Below are positions 9,648 through 18,265 of a stretch of DNA of 64,000 bases, piece after piece. Positions within the stretch are counted from its first letter, which is position 1. The number at the start of each line of letters is the position of its first letter. The notes below the pieces were generated by a model that ran no database searches, was not told where the DNA came from, and was given only the letters and a program-made list of their open reading frames with translations. The position numbers and the translations under genes were made by a program. Source of the DNA: JALYXI01 sp963795835 (lineage in GTDB: Bacteria; Acidobacteriota; Terriglobia; Bryobacterales; Bryobacteraceae); assembly GCA_963795835.1 (NCBI GenBank), contig CAWCJC010000002.1, forward strand, positions 310,001-374,000. The letters run 5' to 3'.

Positions 9648-9738
9648 ATCGTTCTGGCACAGCAATTGCAGTATTGGGGCCATCGCGCGGCCAAAAAATC
9701 CGCGCTCTAGCCTGTCCGTCAACATCAAAGGAGAATTT

Positions 9739-12424
9739 ATGCGGCCCACGTTCGATATCGTGACTTTTTCCCATCTTCGGTGGGATTTTGTTTTGCAACG
9801 GCCGCAGCATTTGCTTTCTCGTTTAGGGAAAACCCGCCGAGTTCTTTTTATTGAAGAACCAATTCATACTGACGCAGAGCCTTATTGGGAACGGATTGAC
9901 GGTCGGGGGCAATGTTACTGTCTTCCGCCCGCATACTCCCATTGAGCAGGGCGGGTTCAGTGATGCGCAAATGCCAGTGTTACGGCAGTTAGTGAAATCC
10001 CTAATCGCCGAAGAGAATCTGAAGCACTACATCGCTTGGTTTTACACTCCGATGGCGTTGCCGCTCTCTGAGGTAATCGTTCCACAGGCAGTAGTGTATG
10101 ACTGCATGGATGAGTTATCGGCATTCCTTCACGCGCCCCCCAAGTTGCTCGATTATGAATCGAAACTTCTGGCGCTTTCAGATCTTGTGTTCACGGGCGG
10201 CCCCAGTCTTTACCGCGCTAAGCGCAATCGGCATCCGAATGTTTACAACTTCACCAGCAGCGTGGACGCGGAGCATTTCCGCCGCGCTGTGGATGGCTCC
10301 GTCGTCGAACCGGAGGTGCAGGCGCAAATCCCTCACCCGCGCCTTGGTTATTTCGGCGTCATTGATGAACGCGTCGATCTGAACCTGCTTCGCTACTTGG
10401 CGGAGTCGCATCCCGAGTGGCAGATCGTGATGGTGGGTCCCGTGGTGAAGATCGATCCCGAGTCGCTTCCCCGGTGCGCTAACCTTCATTACTTCGGCCA
10501 GCGTCAATACTCTGAACTGCCGTCGTTTATCAGCGGCTGGGATCTTTGCCTGCTGCCGTTCGCTCGAAACGATTCGACAAAGTTCATCAGCCCGACCAAG
10601 ACCCTCGAATATATGGCGGCGGAGCGCCTCATCGTCAGTACTCCAATTACCGATGTGAAGGAGCCTTACGGTAAAATCGTGTACTTAGGCGAAACTCCGG
10701 AAGCTTTTGCATCCGCATGCGAAGTTGCCTTGCATGCGTCGGCCAGTGAGCGCGAATCCAGAATTGCAGGGATGCGTGAAGTTTTGCGGAAAACGTCGTG
10801 GGATGGAACAGCCAAAGCAATGGAAGAGCAAATCGAAAAAGCGATACAGAAGAACCGCAATCTGGAAGATGGCGTGTTTATCCCGGCGAGCGCGGCCGGA
10901 AATCAGACCACGGGAGCTAATGTGACCAGCGCTCCCACACTGGTCATCGGCGCTGGGCCCACAGGATTAAGCGCGGCTTACCATTTAGGCGCGGATGCGG
11001 TGCTGCTGGAGCAGAACAGCCGTGTCGGCGGTTGGTGCCGGTCCATCGAAGACAAAGGATTCACGTTCGATTTTGCCGGTCACATCATGTTCTCGAACGA
11101 TCCTTACGTGCATGAGCTGTACCGCATGCTCCTGGGCGACAACGTTCACTGGCAGGATCGTGAGGCCTGGATTTACAGCAAGAATGTCTATACGCGATAC
11201 CCGTTCCAAGGGGCCCTGTACGGCTTGCCCCCTGAAGTGATTCAGGAGTGCATCGTAGGCGCGATTGAATCGCGCTTCGGATCGATTGCGAAAAAGACCG
11301 GCCCAAAGAAAAACGGACATGCGTCGTCCTCGCCTTCAGAAGGGAAGGCCGAATCCATCACCGATATCTCCGGTGCAAGCGCATCGGATTACGCGCTGCC
11401 GAGTGAAGGGGATACACCGGCGGAACCCCGCAATTTCGAAGAGTTCATTTACAAGGTTTGGGGTGCCGGGATTGCGAAGCACTTCGCGGTTCCCTACAAT
11501 CGCAAGCTCTGGGCCGTGCCGCTGAAAGAGATGGAGACTTCATGGCTGGGCGGCCGGGTTCCCATTCCGGATCTGGGGGAGATGATCGAAGGCGCCCTGC
11601 GTCCCGTGGCGAAGCCCATGGGCCCGAACGCGCGCTTTGGATATCCGTTGCGCGGGGGCTTTCAGGCACTAATGAACGGCTTCCTCCCGCACATGAAAGG
11701 CGAGGTGCGGCTGAATACCACTGTGAAGGCGATCTCTCCCTCCGCGCATCAGGTGAAGCTTCAGGACGGCACCACGTTCGGCTATCAAACGTTGGTGAGC
11801 ACCATGCCCTTGCCGCTGTTGATTCGCGCAATCGGCGACGAAGCTCCCGCAGAGATCCACGAGGCCGCGTCGAATCTGCGGCATGTCTCGGTGCGCTGCG
11901 TGAACATTGGCGTGGGGCGTGAAAACCTGACGGAAAAGCATTGGATTTATTACCCGGAAGATTCCGTGTTTCACCGGATTTTCGTGCAGGGTAATGCAAG
12001 CCCGCATTGCAACCCGCCAGGCGGATTCGGGCTCACCTGCGAAATCACGTATTCCGAATACAAGCCGCTGCCGTGCGATGGAGCCGAACTTATCGAGCGT
12101 TGCATTCAAGACTGCATCAAGGTCGGTTTCTTCAACGCCGACGATCCAATCCTAACGGCGAACCAGGTCGATATGCCGTACGCTTACGTGGTCTACGATC
12201 ATAGCCGCGCCGCAAGCGTGGCCAAAATTCGCGACTGGTTAAGCCAGCGCGATATCGTGCTCTCGGGCCGCTACAGCGAATGGGAGTATTACAACTCGGA
12301 CCACGCATTCCTGGCGGGTAAGAAAGCCGCGGAGCGCGTGCGGGAATTGGAACAGCGGCGCGCGGCGAAATCGTCCTTGCCCGAAGCTTTCAAGTTAGTG
12401 CAACCTTCCGCACAGGGCGACTAG
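9739..12424 (+). CDS. Glycosyltransferase fused to UDP-galactopyranose mutase-like FAD protein, apparent +1 frameshift
   Basis: AAAGGAGA precedes the ATG. The first 57 residues (FSHLRWDFVLQRPQHLLSRL) and the rest lie in adjacent frames. Removing one G from GGGGG at 9905-9909 gives a protein of about 894 residues. Residues 1-380 are a GT-B glycosyltransferase with the late ISPTKTLEYMAAERLIVSTP donor-site segment. After a short linker, from about residue 395, comes a Rossmann FAD domain (GAGPTGLSAAYHL, then VGGWCRS) with TRYPFQGALYGLP and a C-terminal SGRYSEWEYYNSDHAFLAGK. This resembles UDP-galactopyranose mutases and protoporphyrinogen-oxidase-like amine oxidases. A single polypeptide that could both isomerise and transfer a sugar suggests galactofuranose chemistry. 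The mutase assignment is weaker than the transferase one. Confidence 0.75.
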
Positions 12425-12730
12425 TCGAAAGCCGGCGCAAGAAGGGGGCAGGCCCGCGCAAGTAAGCGGAGTTTCTAATCCTGAAATAAGATGCTCAGGG
12501 TGCTCCCGCTCGCGTTATTGCGCGGCTTTCCCGGATACCAATGCCCTTCTGCGACAAGCAAGTCGCTGATCTCCTGGCGCATTCAGACGATTTCGTCAAA
12601 AAGAATGGCGCTGGCCGTCCTCCACTCCCAAGGGCAGCAGTAAAAACAAGCCCAAAAAAACGCATCTTCGGTCTAATCTGTAACCTTTTGCGGTTCGCTG
12701 GGTATCTAGCTTTGGAAACCGGATACCCGC
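12425..12730. other. 306-base gap before the sigma factor gene
   Basis: I see no convincing gene here. Small open frames on both strands lack recognisable motifs and ribosome binding sites. The right end carries the candidate ECF promoter described separately. An A-rich tract around 12642-12661 precedes it. Confidence 0.5.
12679..12707 (+). promoter_or_regulatory. Candidate ECF-type promoter of the sigma factor gene
   Basis: TGTAACC at 12679-12685 is separated by 16 bases from GTATCT at 12702-12707, and the gene starts at 12731. An AAC-centred -35 element with a 16-base spacer is the typical architecture of ECF promoters, and ECF genes are often self-activated. This is inference by resemblance; no transcript evidence is available. 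Confidence 0.45.
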
Positions 12731-13291
12731 GTGACTGACGAGACACTCATGGCTGAAGTTCGAAACGGCAATGCGGGCCGGCTCTCCTTGCTCTTCGAAC
12801 GCCACCACCGCCCGTTGTTCCGCTATTTCCACCACCTTACCGGACGCCGCGAGCCGAGTGAAGATCTGGTGCAGGAAGTCTTCTTCCGCATCCTGAAATA
12901 CAGCGGCAGCTTTCAATCCGGCACGCTGTTTCGGCCCTGGGCGTATCAGATCGCGCGCAACGTTCATATCGATTTTGCTTCTAGGCACAGAGGCGAAGCG
13001 GCAATGCCTGAAGATCTGGACGGACGCACGGTCGAATTTCCGAGCCCTGATTTTCAACCCGAGGAGCAATTCGGCCGCAAACAGGAAACTGTTTTGCTTC
13101 GCCGCGCTCTGGCTGCGCTCTCCGCCGATAAGCGCGAAGTCTTGGTTCTGAGCCGCTTCCACGGCATGAAGTATGAAGAGATTGCTTCCATTTTGAAATG
13201 TGAACCTGGCGCGGTGAAAGTCCGTGCCTATCGCGCGCTGCGGGAATTGGGCGACCGGTTTTTTGCTTTGCGCGGGGAGAAAGCTTCATGA
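12731..13291 (+). CDS. ECF RNA polymerase sigma factor
   Basis: A 186-residue group 4 sigma factor. Region 2 spans residues 20-95 (LFERHHRPLFRYFHHLTG, EDLVQEVFFRI, FRPWAYQIARNVHIDF) and binds the -10 element. Region 4 spans about residues 120-175 (LSADKREVLVLSRFHGMKYEEIA, then AVKVRAYRALREL) and binds the -35 element. There is no region 3, as expected for ECF factors. The start is a GTG. The stop overlaps the start of the zinc-finger anti-sigma gene (ATGA). A stress signal at the envelope is the likely input, judging from the neighbours. Confidence 0.93.
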   Translation: MTDETLMAEVRNGNAGRLSLLFERHHRPLFRYFHHLTGRREPSEDLVQEVFFRILKYSGSFQSGTLFRPWAYQIARNVHIDFASRHRGEAAMPEDLDGRTVEFPSPDFQPEEQFGRKQETVLLRRALAALSADKREVLVLSRFHGMKYEEIASILKCEPGAVKVRAYRALRELGDRFFALRGEKAS

Positions 13292-14056
13292 TTTGCGAAC
13301 GTATGAAAGAACAGATTCCGGAGTATTTGTCGGGTGCGCTGGCTGACGCCGACCGGGAGCGCGTGCTCACGCATCTTGACGCATGTGCTGCCTGTCGCGA
13401 CGAAGTGACGCGCCTCGATTCCGTGTGGCGCAAACTCGATCTGCTGCCCGCGGCAGAGCCTTCAGAACATTTGCGTGGGCGTTTTGAAGAAATGCTTGCG
13501 GCATACCAGAGCGGTCTGGCCGCCCAACAAAGGAAGGCGCGCCCAAGTTGGTTCTTCGTTCCCACGTGGGCGGCTGTGGCGGCCTCCGCGCTTGCTGCTG
13601 ATCGGCGGCATCGCTATGGGCCGCGGCCTCCGCCCTTCGCAGAACGGCGAAATCGAAAGCCTGCGCCAGTTGGTGACGCTCTCCCTTTTGCAGCAGCAAT
13701 CGCCCGGGGCCCGGCTCCGCGGCGTCAATTACAGCTACAAGATGGAACGCGCCGATCCACAGGTGGAAGCCGCGCTGCTGTATGCGGTCAGCCACGATTC
13801 GAACATTAACGTCCGGCTCTCCGCGCTTGACGCTCTGCAGAAGGTGGCCGCTACGCCTACCGTCGGGCGGGCGCTGATCGAAGCACTGCCCGCACAGGAT
13901 TCTCCGCTCGTCCAGATCGGCCTCATCGATCTGCTGGTGGGCCGCAATGAAACCGATGTCACGCCCGCTCTGCGTAAGTTGATCGGGGACCCGCAAACGA
14001 ACCCTGCCGTGCGCCAGCGCGCGCAGTGGGGCCTGAACCAATTAGGAGCTGCCTGA
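13288..14056 (+). CDS. Zinc-finger anti-sigma factor with HEAT-like C-terminus, apparent +1 frameshift
   Basis: The N-terminal 60 residues carry HLDACAACRDE, the HxxxCxxC zinc motif of anti-sigma domains that hold ECF factors. A hydrophobic segment near residues 90-112 (WAAVAAS then LLLIGGIAMG) is split between frames. Removing one T at 13592-13593 restores a transmembrane helix and a protein of about 255 residues. The outer part (residues 150-250) reads as helical repeats of HEAT type (VEAALLYAVSHDSNINVRLSALDAL). A HEAT-repeat sensor outside the membrane is unusual. Overlap with the sigma gene supports partnership. Confidence 0.82.
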
Positions 14057-14058
14057 GA

Positions 14059-14820
14059 ATGTCACGAAATCTGCTACTTCTGCTTTTCGCCCTGCCCGCG
14101 TTCGCCTCGGACCGCTACAAGTTCGACGAGCATCAGCCCATTACTCACACCTTTTCGGCCAGCACGAAGCTGCTTGTTGACAACGTTAACGGCACCATCC
14201 ACGTCATCGGCGGCAGTGGCCCTGAGATTCGCGTCAAGGCCGATATGCATTTTCGCGCCGAAACCCCGGAGGCGATGGCGGAAGCGAAACGTGACGTGAA
14301 AATCGATATGAACCAGCAGGGCAGCTTCGCCCGGGTGTATCTGGACGGTCCTTTTCGCGGCAACAATCATCGGGGCGATCGCTATTACGGATATCAGGTG
14401 TCCGTCGATTTCGAAGTGGAAGTGCCGTTTGCAACCGAACTGATTATGAAAAGCGTCAACGGCGGCATTGACCTTGATAAAATTGCCGGCGCGGCAGACG
14501 TACAAACGGTCAACGGCGGGCTCACCGCGAAGTTTAATCGCAACCCCACCAGCGCGTGCACTTTCAGAACCGTCAACGGAAAAGTGGACGTCTACTTCCA
14601 GCCTTCCCTGAATGCCGATTTCCGCTTCAAAACATTAAATGGTGAAGTGTATAGCGACTTCACTCTCACTCCTCTCCCCAGCCAGGCCACCACCGCGGAA
14701 CAGCAAAACGGCAGGTTCATCTATAAATCGAATCGCCTCACCGGCGGCCGCGCCGGGCAAGGCGGGCCCGAACTTACTTTCGACACCGTTAACGGCGGCA
14801 TCCGGCTGCACACCAGGTAA
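14059..14820 (+). CDS. Exported DUF4097-type beta-repeat protein
   Basis: A signal peptide (SRNLLLLLFALPAFAS) precedes a 235-residue mature region rich in beta strands. Turns built on VNG recur: DNVNGTIHV, KSVNGGID, QTVNGGLT, RTVNGKVDV, KTLNGEVYS, DTVNGGIRL. This periodic ladder is characteristic of DUF4097, a putative adhesin or surface beta-solenoid. AGGAG lies upstream of the ATG at 14059. It follows the anti-sigma gene directly and is six bases from a second copy, so both are likely output or sensor parts of the same envelope response. Function is not known. Confidence 0.75.
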   Translation: MSRNLLLLLFALPAFASDRYKFDEHQPITHTFSASTKLLVDNVNGTIHVIGGSGPEIRVKADMHFRAETPEAMAEAKRDVKIDMNQQGSFARVYLDGPFRGNNHRGDRYYGYQVSVDFEVEVPFATELIMKSVNGGIDLDKIAGAADVQTVNGGLTAKFNRNPTSACTFRTVNGKVDVYFQPSLNADFRFKTLNGEVYSDFTLTPLPSQATTAEQQNGRFIYKSNRLTGGRAGQGGPELTFDTVNGGIRLHTR

Positions 14821-14826
14821 CTCTTT

Positions 14827-15622
14827 ATGAAACTGACCCTCGCTCTCCTCACCTTCGCCGTCACGGCACTCGCTCAGGACGATCGCGTCGTCGTCCCCGC
14901 CAGTAAGTCTGCGCGCCCTCGCCTGATTGACATCCACACGCTAAACGGCGGTGTTACCGTCAAGGCTTCCTCCAGCAAGGAGATCATCGTGGAGTCACAC
15001 GCTTCGAGTAAGCCTGTGCGCGATCGCCGCCGCGGACCGGACGAAGTCGATGGCATGAAGCGCGTCGAACTCCCCGGCGGCAACGGGCTCGATATTGAGG
15101 CCGAAGATTCACAGGTGAACATCCGCACCCGCAACAGCAACACGGGCGACCTGGTCGTCACGGTCCCGGCAGAAAGCTCCGTCACAATCCACTGCACCAT
15201 GGGCGGCGACATCGTCGTGAATGGGGTCCATGGCGAAGTGGACGCGCACAATCTGAGCGGCAATATTACGCTCACGAACATCTCAGGCACCGTTGTCGCC
15301 CACTCGCTCAATGGCGCAATCAAAGCCACCATGGATCGCGTCGACCCCGCCAAACCAATCTCCTTCAGCACCATGAATGGCGAGGTGGACGTTACACTGC
15401 CCGCCGACTTTCGCGCCAATCTCAAAATGAAGACCGATAACGGCGACATCTATAGCGACTTCGACATCAAGCTCGCGGCCAGCCGCGCCACGCCCGTCAA
15501 CGAAGGCGGCCGGTTCCATCTTCAAGGCTGACCGGACCATCTACGGATCCGTAAACGGTGGCGGCCAGGAAGCCAGCTTCACCACCTACAACGGCCGCAT
15601 CAACGTCCGCAAGAAAAAATAG
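14827..15622 (+). CDS. Second DUF4097-type exported protein, apparent +1 frameshift
   Basis: A signal peptide (KLTLALLTFAVTALAQ) is followed by the same kind of ladder: HTLNGGVTV, VNGVHGEVDAHNLSGNITLTN, HSLNGAIKA, STMNGEVDV, KTDNGDIYSDF. The first frame stops at 15531. The next frame continues with RTIYGSVNGGG and TTYNGRINVRKKK, which completes the repeat pattern. Removing one C of CC at 15516-15517 gives about 264 residues. It is a diverged paralogue of its upstream neighbour. The basic RKKK tail at the very end is distinctive. Confidence 0.78.
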
Positions 15623-15709
15623 AAAAACTAAAGTAGCGGCAAACCCAAACCACGCAACTGTCGCTAAAACCCCACTCGGAGCCCCGACCGTAAGGGAGGC
15701 GTAAACTAT

Positions 15710-16435
15710 GTGCAGATGCGTTTCCTGGTAGTAGAAGACGAAAAACGAATTGCTGATTTCCTGGTTAGAGGTCTGCAAGGCGCAGGCTACGCGGTCGATT
15801 CCGCTGCCGATGGTGCCACCGCCGTTCACCTGGCCCAAAGCACCGATTACGACCTCATCATTCTGGATCTCATGCTGCCCGATATGGACGGCCTCAAAGT
15901 CCTCGAACGGATTCGCACAAAAAAGGGTGGCCCCCCGGTTCTCATCCTGAGCGCGCGCGGCGCCGTGGACGATCGCGTGAAAGGTCTCGAGCAAGGCGCC
16001 GACGATTACCTCACCAAGCCCTTTGCATTCGTCGAACTCCTGGCCCGTGTCCGAGCGCTTCTCCGCCGTGGCCAGCCTGCTCCCGAAAAACTCCAGGTTG
16101 GCGATCTGCAACTCGATGTGATGCGTCGCAAGGTGATGCGGGAAAATGAAGTGATCGAGCTTGCTCCGAAAGAATTCGGAATCCTGGAGTACATGATGCG
16201 CAACAAGGGCCGCCCCTTGAGCCGCACCATGATTGTGGAGCACGTCTGGAACCTGGATTACGATGGCCTCACCAACATCGTCGACGTCTATATCCGTCAC
16301 CTGCGCAGCAAAATCGACGACAAGTTCCCCACCAAGCTGATTCAAACCGTTCGCGGGATCGGCTACATGATTGAAGGCACGGATAAACCGGCCGCGCCCC
16401 CCGCTTCGGAGATGCCGTTCGAACGGCCTTACTGA
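15710..16435 (+). CDS. OmpR-family response regulator
   Basis: A receiver domain occupies residues 1-118, with the acidic pair in VVEDE, the phosphoacceptor D53 in ILDLMLPDMDG, the switch residue in LILSARG and the lysine in YLTKPFAF. A winged-helix DNA-binding domain follows (LAPKEFGILEYMMRNKG, then IRHLRSKID and TVRGIGYMI). GGGAGG lies ten bases before the GTG at 15710; an in-frame ATG sits two codons on. The histidine kinase gene begins one base after the stop, so they form a cognate pair. A CusR/MprA-like subfamily is plausible. Confidence 0.93.
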   Translation: MQMRFLVVEDEKRIADFLVRGLQGAGYAVDSAADGATAVHLAQSTDYDLIILDLMLPDMDGLKVLERIRTKKGGPPVLILSARGAVDDRVKGLEQGADDYLTKPFAFVELLARVRALLRRGQPAPEKLQVGDLQLDVMRRKVMRENEVIELAPKEFGILEYMMRNKGRPLSRTMIVEHVWNLDYDGLTNIVDVYIRHLRSKIDDKFPTKLIQTVRGIGYMIEGTDKPAAPPASEMPFERPY

Positions 16436-16436
16436 A

Positions 16437-17910
16437 ATGCAGGGGCTTGCTGTCCGGGGATTGCGGTTCCGCCTTACGGCCAGCTACGCGCTGTTTCTTA
16501 CGCTGTTGATTGCAATCTCCGCAATCCTGTTCCGCCAGTTTCTGGTTTCCAGTCTGGATATGCAGGCGCGGGAAGTTCTGGAGGAGGAATGGGGCACCGC
16601 GAAAGGCTATCTGCGCATCGAGCACGGAAGCCCGAACTGGTACGCCGATATCAACGACCCCGATGAGGCCGGAGTCGCCGCGCGTCTGCGCCAAATCGAG
16701 TTTCTGGCGGAATTGGACGGAACCGCGAAGCAGGAGTCTGCCGAGTTTCTCTCGCTTGGGCTCGATAATCCCGCAGCAGTGCGGGCTGCGGCGGCGAAGC
16801 CGGATAAATGGATCGAAGCGTTTAATTCGAAACACGAGCCCTACCTGATCCGCAAGGGCTTGATTACGGATGAGAGCCCTCCTTACAAAAAATACTATTT
16901 CGCCATCGGCCGTTCGCTGGTCCAGAATCGCAATCTGGTTCGACGTTTCGATTTTCTTGCGCTCGGCGTACTTCCGTTGTTGGTCATCAGCGGAAGTCTC
17001 ATGGGATGGATCCTCTCGGGACGAGGTCTGCGGCCCGTGCTCCAGGTCGCCAAGACCGCACAACGGATTACAGGGAGTAACCTGAGCCTCCGCATCCCCC
17101 CGCGGGGCGCCGGAGATGAGCTGGACTTCCTGATTGAAACTTTCAACCAGATGATCGAACGCCTGGAAGCTTCCTTCGTTCAGGTGCGGCAGTTTTCTAC
17201 CGACGTTTCACATGAACTGCGGACGCCAATAACGATCCTGCGCGGCCAATTGGAAGTGGCGCTGATGACGGCCGAAACAAAAGAACAGTACCGCGATGCC
17301 ATCGTCGATTCTCTAGGCGATATGGAACGCCTTACCCACATCGTTCGCGCGCTGCTTCTGCTATCCCAAGCAGAGACTGGCCAAGTGATTCTCGCCCGGA
17401 CGCAATTCGATCTCAGCGAACTGGTTCGCGAAATCGGTGAACAGTTTCAGCTTCCGGCGGAGACTGCGTCCATCGATCTCACCGTCGAAGTGCCGGAAAC
17501 GTGCGAAGCCTGCCTGGACCGGATTCAGATTGAGCGCATGCTCTCGAACCTGTTGTCGAATGCGCTGAAGTTCACTCCAGCCGGAGGCTCCATCCGTCTG
17601 GAATTGGTCTGCTCAGCCGGCCAACTCACGTTCACGGTTGCCGATACAGGGCGGGGAATTGACCCCGCCCACCTGCCCCACATCTTCGATCGCTTTTATC
17701 GCGTGGCCCGGTCTGAATCGGGAGCAAGTCCAGAGAAAGGCCTAGGGCTTGGGGCTCAGCTTCGTGGCCTGGATTGTCAGAGCTCACGGAGGTTCGGTGG
17801 ACGTGCAAAGCACCCCTGGCTCAGGCACCACGTTTAAGATCACCATGCCGAACGAGGCCCCTGCGCACTATGCGGAGATAGCGGAGACCGTAGGAATGAA
17901 CAAAGTTTAA
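16437..17910 (+). CDS. Sensor histidine kinase, apparent +1 frameshift
   Basis: A membrane kinase of about 490 residues. The first transmembrane helix is near residues 12-35, a periplasmic domain follows, then a second helix near residues 170-195. A HAMP linker and the phosphorylation site H259 in DVSHELRTP come next. The ATP-binding domain has LLSNALKFTP (N box), DTGRGI (G1) and FDRFYR (F box). The G2 loop is split: the first frame reads KGLGLG, and the next frame reads LSFVAWIVRAHGG with TPGSGTTFKI. Removing one G of GGGG at 17751-17754 repairs it. It is the partner of the upstream response regulator. The kinase is likely functional in the cell. Confidence 0.88.
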
Positions 17911-17955
17911 TCCCGCATTCGCGGTAAGCCCGACAATTTGGAATACCCTGAAAGA

Positions 17956-18240
17956 GTGCGGATCTACACCCTTTTGCTTTGCTTGGTTGCCGCGCTGGCA
18001 GCCTGGGCTCAGGATTCCGCTCCGGCCGCCGACTTCTTTTCGGGAACGGTCATTTCGTGCAGCAGCAATGAAGTAACGGTGAACCGTCAGGGCTTAGGGA
18101 AAGATTCCGCCGTGACCAAGACGTTCGTCATCGACGAAAACACCACGAAAGAAGGCACGCTGAAAGTAAAAGCCCATGTGACCATTCGTTTTGTTGCTGC
18201 CGACAATGAGTTACGCGCAGTCCATATCATCGTCCGTTAA
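17956..18240 (+). CDS. Small exported protein, DUF5666-like
   Basis: A 94-residue protein with a signal peptide (RIYTLLLCLVAALAAWAQ) from the GTG at 17956; a TTG at 17938 is an alternative. The mature part forms one small beta-barrel-like unit: FSGTVISCSSNEVTVN, then TFVIDENTTKEGTLKVKAHVTIRF. This pattern, a short strand pair followed by a threonine-rich strand and a KVxxxVTV strand, is like DUF5666. It follows the two-component genes at 45 bases and may be a target. No function is known. Confidence 0.6.
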   Translation: MRIYTLLLCLVAALAAWAQDSAPAADFFSGTVISCSSNEVTVNRQGLGKDSAVTKTFVIDENTTKEGTLKVKAHVTIRFVAADNELRAVHIIVR

Positions 18241-18265
18241 CAATGTTTTTGGTACGCTGTCTAAA

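Noticed and set aside
9679..9710. A GGCC...GGCC hairpin followed by A6
   Set aside because: As a terminator it would serve the minus strand, where there is no gene; the stem is only four base pairs.
12495..12746. Small open frames on both strands before the sigma gene
   Set aside because: They have no ribosome site and no motif, and they overlap the candidate promoter.
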